64,000 bases of DNA from Tachypleus tridentatus (taxonomy: Eukaryota > Arthropoda > Merostomata > Xiphosura > Limulidae). Where the stretch lies: NCBI RefSeq assembly GCF_004210375.1, contig NC_134825.1:64037558-64101557 (forward strand). Direction: 5' to 3'. The notes under the pieces are model-generated. The model was not told the DNA's origin and did no database searches. It saw only the letters and a program-made list of their open reading frames with translations. The position numbers and the translations under genes are program-made. Every line of letters begins with the position of its first letter. The first letter of the stretch is position 1. This document shows positions 26,201-38,200 of this stretch, piece after piece.

Positions 26201-29200
26201 TTTTGCTGCCAATGGGGGATATTCACCCTGATCCTGAACTCTGTATCAGTGAAGTTGTGCTGTCTGTGGTTCCTGAGACAAAGTTCTTGGGGCTTATCTT
26301 TGACCGTAAGCTGATTTTTATACCACACATCAAGCAGCTATGAGTCAAATGTACAAGAGCACTGAAAATCCTCCATGTCCTATCTTTCACTACTTGGGGA
26401 GCAGATCGATGTTCTATGCTAAAGATATATCGTGCTCTTTGATTGAAACTCTACTATGGATATCTGGTCTGTGGCTCTGCCAGAACCTCAGCCTTAAAGA
26501 TGTTGGACCCCATTCATCATCAAGGACTTCAGCTCTGCACTTGGGCTTTCTGCAGTTCCCCAGTTCAGAGCTTATAGATTGTCTCATGAACCTTCTTTGC
26601 AACTCTTCACTTTATGCTTCGAAACTTTGTTCCTTACCAAAGCATCCCACCTGTGGTTGTGTTTTTCTTCCTTGGTGGGCTATACTTTTTCAGAATATTC
26701 AGGCACAGTTGGATGAATTGGGTCTGTTCTTGGATAACATTGCTGTATCCACTGGTCATCCCATCCCACCGTGGCTTCTTACAGTCCCCAAATGTGACCT
26801 ATCTGTAAGTCATCTGAGAAAAGCAGACACTCCCAATTGGAAATACTGTCTGTTATTTGCTGAATATTTTTCAAACCATCCCTCCATTCCTATTTATACA
26901 GATTATTCAAAATCAGGTGACTGTGTGGGCTCTGCCATGGTTTGTTGTGGTTTGGTGGTTGCATGCAGAGTCCCTTCTACAGCTACTGTGTTCACTGTTG
27001 AACTGTATGCCATTTCTCTTGCCCTGGATCACATAGAAGGTAAGCAGTACTCAAACTGCACTAGTTATATTTAATTGCTTAGTTCTCTACTGGTCCTGGA
27101 ATTGCTTCACGTTAGTTCACACCCTGTTCTAGCCGATATTCAAAACTGACTAGCCAATTTTTCATTAGCTTTTATTTCTATTCAGTTTTTATGGATACCT
27201 GGCCATGTTGGTATTCACAGGAATGAGCTTGCCAACACAGCATCTAAATCTATCTGCTCTGGAACTATCACCACTGTGCCTATTAAATGCATGGACTGTG
27301 GTCATGTATTTAAGGCTTGGCTCTGTGCCAGCTGGCATTCGTCTTGGAGTGAGAAACATGAAAACAAGCTTTTCCATATAAAACCCTGTATTGGACTTTG
27401 GCCATCTTGCTTTCATAAGCATCAGAAAGAGGAAGTTGTTCTAACTAGACTGTGCATTGGTCACAGTTTTGTAACTCACCATTTTCTTTTATCTGGAACT
27501 GACACACCAATGTGTAGTTTGTGTAACACTCGGATCACAATAAGCCACATTTTACATTTCTGCTGTCGTTGCAAGTCTCAATGATGGCACCACATTTCAA
27601 ACGTTCTGCCCCAAGGTTTGTCCATAATGTTAGACAGTGTTATTGGTGATGGTGATACTGTCCATCTTGGAAATGTTTTTAGCTTTTTTAAAGGTCATTA
27701 ATCTTTTTAATGCCATTTAAGGTTTTTAATTTATACATTACACCTTTTTTAATGTGATTCCCTTTTAAGAATTACAGTCCATCTAGTTTGATTTGAAATT
27801 AGAAAATGGCTGTAACATCAAATAACTCGAAACCACGACTGGAAAGGCAAACTTCAGGTGACTAACACCGCTGTTTGAACTACCCATTAGTCATCCTGGC
27901 AAGGTATTATTAAAAATTTGCTACAAGTCTTTTAAAACTTTTATTACTTTTTGAAAATGGCCATAATGTCAAATAACTCAGAATCAGAACTGGAAAGCCC
28001 AACTTCAGGTGACTGACAGTGGTTTTTGTACTTACCTGTTAGTCTACTTGGTGAGTTATGATAATTACAATTATGCTACAGAAAGTTCTTTACAACTTGT
28101 ATTACCGTATTTTTTTTCTTAACATTGTAGACTAGATGTGAACATTGGTTTTATGCTATTTATGATTTATTTTAAAACCTAGGTTTGTTTTACCTTAATT
28201 TCCTTTTATGAATTTTACTAAATTTACTTCAATTTTAATTTTTTACTGGATGTTTGGCACAGATAGCCTAGTTGCTTTGTGCCATAAAACACTAAATTAA
28301 CCAACTAACAATTAATATTAGTACCATACAGATGATGTGGATTACATCCTATCTACACTCACTTTGTGTTATATGATGGTGTAATTGGTCCTGACTTCAA
28401 CCAAGTACATATTCCTTGAATAGCATCTCGGTTAAGTGACTTTATTCCACCAAAGATACCTTGAATAATGCTCATTCAGAGGAGAAGTTGAAAATATCAC
28501 AGGACTTTATCAACACTAATTTTAAGATTGTAGTATTGATTGCAGGCTATCTTTGCTTTCATGATTTTGTGGTGACTATGCTTCATGATGTCGTAGATAT
28601 CAAAGGTCTAGGAATATAAACCAATTGACCTTTTACATTTCACATCACATAAACTATCATCAGACTGATTTACATACAAGTTAACAAAGGTGTTGATTTT
28701 TATTTAAAGAAACACATGTTAATAAATTAGTAAATTTGTTAACAATCATTTATAAAGACAATTACATTTATTGTAGAAAATATATGGCATATTATTCATC
28801 ACGTAGGTCATAAACTAAGGACACAAAGTATAAATAAAAATATTATGCATGAGAATACCATTTACAGTTATGCGAAAAGTTAGGACACCCTATGAAAGCC
28901 TGTGTATTTTTCTAACATTTTTGGATATATAGATATTTAATTTCAATTTTAACAATAGTGAGAGCTTATAGGAATATAACTAAACAATTAAAACTGAAGA
29001 AAAGACTTTTCAAGATCTTCTGTAAATGTAATTCTACAAAAATGCATATTCTAACTGATGAAAAGTTAGGACACCCCCACATTTATTCACACTTAAAATG
29101 GCTCAACTCACACACAGGTGTATCACACCAGGTGCACGTATTAGAAGATTGTTACTCAGCATTTTGAATGAGGCTTGCCCTATTTAAACCTTAGACATTT

Positions 29201-32200
29201 AGTTTGGTGTGCTCTTGACTGTTGAAGTGAGAGTGAGCACCATGGTGAGAGCAAAAGAGCTGTCTGAGGCTTTCAGAAAGAAAATTGTAGCAACTTATGA
29301 GTCTGGTAAGGGATTTAAAAAGATCCAAAAAGATTTTGAAATCAGCCATTCCACTTTCTGGAAAATAGTCAACAAGTGGAGGGCTTTAAAAACAATTGCC
29401 AACATGCCCAGGTCTGGTCGTCCAAGCAAGTTTACCCAAAGAGCAGACTGCAAGATGCTAAAAGAGGTCTCCAAACACCCTAACATGTCATCATGGGACC
29501 TAAAGCAGGCTCTGGCTACTGTTGATATGAAGGTGCATGCCTCTACAATAAGAAAGAGACTGCACAAGTTTAACTTGCATGGGAGGTATTCAAGGAGGAA
29601 ACCTTTGCTCTCTAAGAGAAACATCAAGGCCAGACTGAATTTTGCCAGAGAGAATGTAGACAAAGACCAGGACTTCTGAAATAATGTTCTTTGGACAGAT
29701 GAGTCCAAAATTGAATTATTTGGGCACCAGAACAGAGGACATGTTTGGCATAAACCAAATACAGCATTCCAGGAAAAGAACCCCATACCAACTTTGAAGC
29801 ATGGAGTTGTAAGTGTCACGGTTTGGGGCTGCTTTTCTGAAGCAGGACCCGGGACAGCTCACAATCACAGAACCCACCATGAATTCTACTGTGTATTAGA
29901 GGGTGCTTGAGGAACATGTGAGTCCATCTGTAAGAAAATTAAAGCTGAAGTGTAACTGGACCCTGGAAAACAACAATAACCCAAAACATACCAGTAAATC
30001 CACCAAGGACTGGCTGAAAACTAAGAAATGGAAGTCCTGTAATGGCCAAGTTAAAGCCCAGATCTTAATCCCATTGAGATGCTGTGGGGTGACTTGAAAC
30101 AGGCTATACATGCAAGAAACGTCTCAAACGTCTCACAGCTGAAAGAATTCTTCATTGAGGAGTGGGGCAAAGTTTCTACAGACCGATGCAAGAGACTGGT
30201 AGATGGCTACAAGAAGCATCTCACTGCAGTTATTTCAGCCAAAGGGGGTAACACTAGCTATTAGGGTGTAGGGTGTCCTAATTTTTTCCTCAGTTAGAAT
30301 ATGCATTTTTGTAGAATTACATTTACAGAAGATCTTGAAAAGTTGTTTCTTCAGTTTTAATTGTTTAGTTATATTTCTATAATCTCTCAGTATTGTTGAA
30401 ATTGAGATTAAATATCTATATATCCAAAAATGTTACACAGGCTTTCATATGGTGTCCTAACTTTTTCACATGACTGTATAAATCTCAAAGGGATGATTGG
30501 CCTTACTTTATGACAGTAGATGTTGCTTTTATTATTTTAGATTTGCCCTAACCAAAACATTATAAACTTCAATTATTATATACTTTTCTGGTTAATTTGA
30601 TCAAGAGGTGAATCATTTAAACATGTTATTCAAAGCACATGAAATAGTTTCATATTAAATTGTGTTGTTGTTATTAATGAAAAAGTCAACGATTTACATC
30701 GAGCATCCCTTAAACTGAAGTAAGTTGTCCTGAAATCCACTGTAATAGGTTATAAAAAAAAAAAACAACTTGTTAATTTTGCTTTCTGATACATATATGT
30801 TATGTGATAATTGTGTGATGTATCTAGTTTCTGTCCACATGTTGAATAGGAAGAACAGTCTAAAGGAAAACCCAACTGTGAACACCTCAGTGAAGATCTA
30901 CATGTTCTAATCCAAGTGGAGGATACCCGAAATCGAGCCACTCTGAAACTTGAACATGCCAAGAATGAAGTAAAGAAACTTCTAATTCCAGTGGTTAGTT
31001 TTGATCTTTCTCTGCATTTTTGTGTTTTTGTTTAAGAATGTAATTATGCCAAAACCAAAGAGTACTAAACCTTTTATAATAATAATAATGATAAAGTGTG
31101 GAATTTTTTATTTATTGTTGACATTAAAGAAACACTTATTGATTATTAATAGAGATTTTCCAGTCCTGCCTTGATTAGTATTTAGAATTGTTTTTCAAGA
31201 ATAATTCAGTATATAAATGTTATTTCACAGATGCTAAGTGGTTAATTGTACTTTAATGATGTTTGTTATTGGATTTGCATGACTTGATGTGTACATGTGT
31301 ATAAAATATGCAATTAGTTTAAGTTCAGTTTAATTATAAGAGGAGATAATAATATAAAAATAATTTGAAGATTGTAATTGCTTTATAATTTTCCTGATTG
31401 TTAATGTTTCAATCGAACATTCAGACTGAAGGAGAGGATGAATTAAAGAAAAGGCAACTTATGGAGTTAGCCATCATCAGAGGAACTTACAGAGAGAGTG
31501 GGACTAAAGTTACTAGTAAGGTTCATTCATTTTATTATTTAACCACAGTAATTACACTAGTTTTATTTCTCTTTATTCACTTAAATAAACTGAACTTTTA
31601 CTGCAGTGGTTATATCAGTTTTAGGTATCGCACATCTAAGTTTAAAATTAAAAATAAGTGTCTTGGTGAGATATTACAGTAAAACATTACTTTAAACATG
31701 TGAACTGTTGTTACAATGTATACTGGTTTCACTTGTTTCCCTTTTCAAGTGAAAATTATGTGTTAATGAGATGACTAGCGATTTGATGTAGGAAAGTGTT
31801 TTTTGTGATTTGGGACAAGTATTATTAATAGCTGTAAATGTGTGGTAAAATCTTTTTAATGGTGTAACAGTTTGGAGTTTTTCTAATCAGTTACTCATCA
31901 TCCTTGAACCATTTAATTTGTTTGATTTAATTAGGGGGATTAAGAACTGTTGATGCCACATTGTGCTGATGACACAGATCACAGAATTAATTAAACCCAT
32001 ATATTCTGTTGTCATTTTTTATTAGTAACTTGTGTATTTAAAGTCAAATGTATTAAAATCTTCTGTTTCAGAATAAAATACATTAATTATTCAAATTAAT
32101 TGATGTTTTAAGTTTTGGTCATAATTTTCAAAATTAAATGAGAAGTAACTTCATATACATGTTCTGTATTTGTATTTCTTTGTGTATTGTAAAATATGTA

Positions 32201-35200
32201 GAATTCTAAACTTTTGAACTTGTTTCTTCCACATAGTATAGACAATTCAATCAACTTTGACTACAACAAAATTATTATTTTGTGGCACTTGTGTATGATG
32301 TGACAGTGAAATGTATAAGTTGAACAGGTTAAAATCCTTAAAATGACAATAGGTCTTTTGTTAGACTTTCTTCATTAGAAAAACTGATGATATATTTTGT
32401 CAAAAATGATCATCAGAGCATAATAAGAATTGTATATGCACAATTTATTTATTCTGTTGTTGTGGATTATAAATGAACCTTATCATATGTACAGATCTCA
32501 ATGGCTATTACTTAGGTAGTCAGTTACCACCATAGAGCATCATATACCCAGTGTAAAAGCCATATGAAGTTATATTGTAGCAGTAGTAGCTACAGATACA
32601 CACATTATGAAAGTTGTAGCACCCAGAATTGAAATACAGTAAAGAACTGCTTCAGTTTGTGGAAATTTTATCAGAGGAAGAATATTCAGTGGTTGCAACC
32701 CAACTTCATGTTGCTTCTGAAAGACATTCAGTGGGGAACAGAAACTGTGTGCTGATTCTAAAGGACCTGGTATTGATGGGAAATCCAAACTTATTGACGC
32801 TGATGTCAAATGTCTACCAGTGGGTTCACTTCCCACCATTATAAGGTTTTCCAGTAAGTAAAAACAAACTTCTTAGGGACCTGGATGAGAAGCATATAGT
32901 GATAACTAAAACTGCGTAAGAAGTTGGTTAGTGTGGTCTCAAAGTATATATTGCTGTGAAAAAAAATAAAAACTTGTAGAAAAAAAAGCTATTAGAGACA
33001 AAAATGAGCACATAAAACATGAGGGATTGATAGTTGTAGAAGTGATAATGTTGTACACAAACAGTTGGATTTTAACTACCAGTAACCAGACTCGTTTATT
33101 TTTGTGCCAAGTAATAAAATACCTGAAACAATGAACAATGATAGTGTGGTAACAGTGAAGCTAGGAGGAATAGAGTACTAATATGGCTTGCATTTCAGTG
33201 AAGTGTAAACATATCCTGATAATTTGTCATCCATTCACAAATGTGCCTTGTTAGAATGCAATTCATATTTTAAAAGAATAATGACTATATAAACAGTTAC
33301 TGCAATAAAGTGCAACTTGAAACATGAGAAAGAGAATGGAACACCCAATTATCTTTTGTGGGTGACCAATAAAAAACCTACTGCTAACAGTATTTTAGCT
33401 TTTTGGAGCTACATGGAAACTGTAAAGGATAAAACTGGTACAGGAATATTCCTCGGATACTTTTAGATAAACTGTGTAGGAATACTGTCACTCATTGCTC
33501 ATTATTAGTCCAGACAAAGTGATTTCAACTAAGTACTGCTACTGTTATATGAGTCAAAAAGATTTGGTAGTGTGGAAGCACCTACAGTTCATTGTGTTAA
33601 TTCAGGCTGCAAAGACTGTGAATAAACAATACTATTTGTATTACGAGTGTTTTTGTATGTTTCCATATTTTTAAAGAATGAATGCACATTTCATGTTTCT
33701 TGTAACTAATTTTTTAAGGCTTTATAAAAAGTTACTTTTGGAGACAATATTGATATCCAACTAATTTCAGAGTTTGACTTGTATCATATTAAATATAAAA
33801 GTATTAAAATATGGGAAATTGCATAAATGTACTGTACTAAGAAATTCTTGATACCCAATTTAAGATGCATTCAAGAATTTGGAATCTGCTCAGTTATCTG
33901 TTGTCATGATTTTATAAAACAGTTGGAACATGCCATGTTATTGATCAGATCTGAAAAAAATGTTGACAAAATTTTATGACTTTAGTTTTTTTTCATCTGT
34001 TAACTTTCATGAGAAAATGCTTATGAAAATATTGGAATGATAAACTTGTAATATAAGTATGTGAAATGATTTAATAATGTGTTAAAACGTTAATACAGGA
34101 CATATGAGAAAAACATGCATGTATATGTAAATTTAATTAATCATTATATAGAGTTGTCTATCACATGGTGATATAAAATGAACAAAAAATGAAACCATGC
34201 TTATGGAGTGTAGTCTTGCAGAATATAAAAGTGTTTTTAGTTATACCTATATGTATTTTGAATGTATCAGAGAAGGTTGACTGTGTATCAGAAATTAAAG
34301 AAATTAAAAGTATGGAGTGCACATCATATAAATGACATGGTATGTTTGATCAGCTTTGTGGAAAATTTTATACCTCCTGTAAAGTTTAAAGTACAAGGAA
34401 ATAACTAGCACTATATACAAATTATTGAATTGTAAGAAAATCTAATGTTCCATCATTATAAATTGTACCTTGGTATGCACTTGCGTAGTAAAATTTTGTG
34501 CATATTTACGTAAATAAAAAGGTTAAATATATTATTTTAAAACTATTTTAGAGCCTTTATGTTATTACAATTCATGTCTAGTTGTGCTCTGTCTGATTAC
34601 TTTGTATCTTACAGTATGATATCCATTGCATAAAGCTGTCATATATAAAGCCCACTACTTTGCCCTCCTGCATTCTGTTATGTGCTTGATATATGATTAT
34701 GACTGTTTCCCAGCATATTTCAACAGTTCATTGGTACAGACATCCATATGCACTGCATCCAGTGAGTTGACTGATATGTTTCTTTCATTCCTAACCTGCT
34801 TGAGGTATGTGATGGTTGAATAGGAAGTTAGACTAGAAGTCTTCCTTTTTATAAATTCGTACCCTGTTTACCTTGCTTACAGGTAAGAGTTCTTTCTTGA
34901 TTAGGCTGTGTACTGTTGCATGAGGCACGTGAATGACTTTTGCAAATGTCTCTTGTGTTTATAGATTATCCCCTTCAGCAATATGCCAAACTGTGCCAAC
35001 CACCATTTGGTGTACTTGTTGCAGGTCTCTTTCAGGATTGTTCTGATGCTCCAAGTTGGTTTATATTACTTTGTTTTCCAATTCCATAAAGTACAAGGAA
35101 TATTTAAATTTTGGAAATTCCTAGTTTCCAATCTGAACACATGATATTTGCATGTATGAATATCTTGCATTAGAAGGGGCTATGTTTCCAAAAAGCAACC

Positions 35201-38200
35201 AGTTTTTTGTGCTGTCACATTACCTATAAAATTTAATCAATGGCAAAACATGTCTGAGATATGCCATTCCACAGCAACTGTATCAACTGTTCTTGTCATG
35301 TGACTTGCTGAATTACACCTCCAGTGGTAAGTCTGAAGACATGATGTAAAATGGGTTTCAGTTCCTGTTGTGGGCAGAATACAGGTTTGCCATTATGTGG
35401 CTTTATACTTAGGTTCAAGTGAATAAAAATTATTTATAGATTTTAAAATCATTATTATGTAATATACTCAGTTCTGTATATACCCATTTATTATTATACA
35501 TACTATTCTAATAACCCATTTTACGAAAATCTTTAACTAGCAGACAGTATGTTAAAAAAAAAGTGTGTATTTACTTTAGATTCTGATTTAAGTTGTATAG
35601 GAAGTTACTGCACAAACTGAATAGTATGTGCTTGTATTAGTCTAAAAAACTGAGTTATCTGTAAGTTTAATATACAGAAAATATGTAATAATAGGAAGCA
35701 TTTTATTAATGAAATTGTTTTTCATTTATTGATAAGTGATGTTATACCACAGTCACAGTTCTGAGTATAATGTGTTTAATCAGTTATGTACTAAAGAGAA
35801 TTTACAGATTAATATATGTTTCTTTCTGGCTGATGCTTGTTGCCAGAGGACAAGCTATGAACATATTTTAAGACAAAAACTAGTTCAATTTCTAGACATG
35901 AATACTGCATATTTTAAGGAATATATGAGATCTGACTGGTATACATTAGAATTAATAAGTGATTAGGATTTAAGAAATATTTGAGACCTGATATAAACTT
36001 CAATTAGTACATTTGTTTTTTTTTTTTAATATAAAATGACATTTTACTATCTAATTCTATATAGTAAAATGTCACTGTATAGTAAAAGGTCTATTTCTAA
36101 AATATAGTTAGTGTTTGTTTAATATTTTGCATTTTTATTTTATATAACATCTTAGGATAGTAGTAACTAGCTTTTATTGTGTTACTATAAGTTTGCCCAT
36201 AACTAGATAATTAGGTGAAACATTGTTTATCAGACATGTAATAGTGACTGTAATATTAAAGAAAAAGGATTGCACTTGTTTTATTTCTGTTGATAGCTTA
36301 ATGGATTTATTTATTTCAGAGTCAGAAATTACTCAGTTAATGGCTCCACCAATCACATTGGGAGCACCTCTTCGTGTGCCGAACCCAATCGGAGCACCTT
36401 TAATCCTTTCTACTCGACATCCGGTGCCAACATCTAATTCTTTGGTGAATGGAAGTGTTCCTACACAACTTATCAATCCTGCGGGTGGAGGCCTCATTTA
36501 CTCTCCTTACACAGATTATCAGTATGCTGCACTTACATCACCTTTCTTAGCACAGTATCCAGGGCTTGACCATTCTGCTGGTGGTGGGTTGTTTGGTTGA
36601 CAAGTATTTTAGTACAGTCATTTTTTTTAGTTGAATAAGTTAAAATAATCATATTTATGTTGAAACATTTGATGGAGAACATTTTTGTCAAGATTATTTT
36701 ACTACCTTTATTAGAGATTTATACATGTTTTTCACTGTTATGTTTCATTGTTGTTGTTCTGAAAATAAGTTTTGTTTTTTTTCCATAAGCATAATTGAGC
36801 TTTTCTCTCGTACTTTTTTTGGGGGATATATTTTTAAATTTATATATTTTTTAACAGGTTAACAAGGTTTGTGACTTGAGAAAATTGTATTTATTTTGCT
36901 GTTGTTTTATTATTAGTTAATTTTGTTCATATTGTATGTTGATATATTAAGTAGTTTAAATGATATATAATACTATTTAGACATTTATGAGATTAATGTA
37001 ATGTTTCTGAGGTGGTTAGAAATACCTGGTTGAGTTGTGTACATTCTAGAAGTATTTGCTGGTATTTTGAATGAGGTAGGTAATTAATATTTTCAAAAAT
37101 ATATATTTCTAGATTTACATGTTAAAAAAATTTATGATAAAAGATATAATACTGTGAAAATCTACAGTATTATATACAGTAAGATTCATTTGGCAGTCAC
37201 AGCTTAATTGTCAATTGTCCTAAGTCAGGTTACATACCATTCATAATTTATGGTAAAAAGAAGCAAAGAAAAAATAAATTTGAGTTTATTGTTTTTATAT
37301 GAAATTCAACATTATACTTTGTTTTAAGGATGCATTCTCAAGAACTGGAAAAGTTAGAATTTAGCAGTCAGATATTATTCTCTAATTAGTCTTAGATGCA
37401 TGTTTTCAATTCTTTGTTGCCTGTTATAGCAACTGTATTGCAAGGATTAGGAATGTTGACTATGCATAGTTTTCAAGAAAGTCAAGGTACATTGAGTAAG
37501 CATTAAGTATACTATGTAAAAACATGCTAAATATTTGTCAAGAAGCAATGTACCCAAACTTTAGACTTTCCATAAACAGTCCTAATTTCTAGGTTTTTTT
37601 GGCACAGTTGCTTGCTTACACAATTTGTATGAGTGTTTTTTAGTTATTTTTCTGAGCTTTGCTATAATGTAGGGGAATTAATGTGGCATAAAGAAAGAGA
37701 AATAATAAGTCAAAAACTTCTATACAAAAACCATAAAAAAATGCTGGAAAACTGAATGGTAGTTCTAATTATCTTTGCCTTTTCTTAATTGTACTTTTGG
37801 TGAATAATATTTGAGGAATAAGTTTTATATTTCTGTCTTCAGTGCTTTATATAGTGTTCATAGCTGTTTATGAAAGAATTAGTTCTAGATGAAATGTTGA
37901 CTGATACAGGAGGTATTGGCTTTTCTTTAGTTACTATTTGAATGTCTTATGTTTTGGTTGTTAATTAACAACTGCCCATTTTAACATACTGATAAACTTA
38001 ATTTCTGATATGCTTTCCTCTGCACTGATATTCTAAAGTATATGCTAGACAATATTTTTTTGACAAGTAACAATATCTCTAATAGATTTATCATGTGTCA
38101 AGCACAAGGAAATGTTATTGTTTTCCTACATACCAGAAGTAATTACATTGTTTGGATGTATCTGTAATATTGTAATACAATAAAAGTGCCAACTTGGCAT

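Larger units (their letters stand above)
22230..28315 (+). mobile_element. Jockey-superfamily LINE, near full length but decayed
   Basis: A long non-LTR element in sense orientation in how intron 3. It has a leader (about 22230-22660), a gag-like ORF1, an ORF2 with endonuclease, reverse transcriptase and RNase H regions, a 3' region with a tandem duplication (27800-28080), and an end in a tail AGATAGCCTAGTTGCTTTG near 28262-28300. Many stops and shifts make it non-coding. It is interrupted at 25877-26041 by a foldback insertion. A deleted relative lies at 46570-47385. Confidence 0.88.
18223..30849 (+). other. how intron 3 (12,627 bp), mobile-element rich
   Basis: The longest intron inside the coding region. 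It contains Penelope-like, DIRS-like, Jockey-type and Tc1 elements, all in the same orientation as the gene, plus a 24-bp duplication. 28320-28860 and 30480-30850 hold nothing recognisable. Confidence 0.88.
31516..36319 (+). other. how intron 5 (4804 bp)
   Basis: AT-rich, with a family C SINE (35311) and the 14-bp stem-loop (36037). Around 32570-33640 there are coding-like scraps (for example [20 protein letters not shown] near 32760) with stops, perhaps an old processed or transposon copy. I could not identify it. Confidence 0.8.

Noticed and set aside
29295-29819. 174-codon minus-strand ORF
   Set aside because: Shadow of the Tc1 transposase on the other strand.
34880-35050. Minus-strand helix-turn-helix-like text ([25 protein letters not shown])
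   Set aside because: It could be a transposase N-terminus, but it is short, has a stop inside and matches no family I can name.
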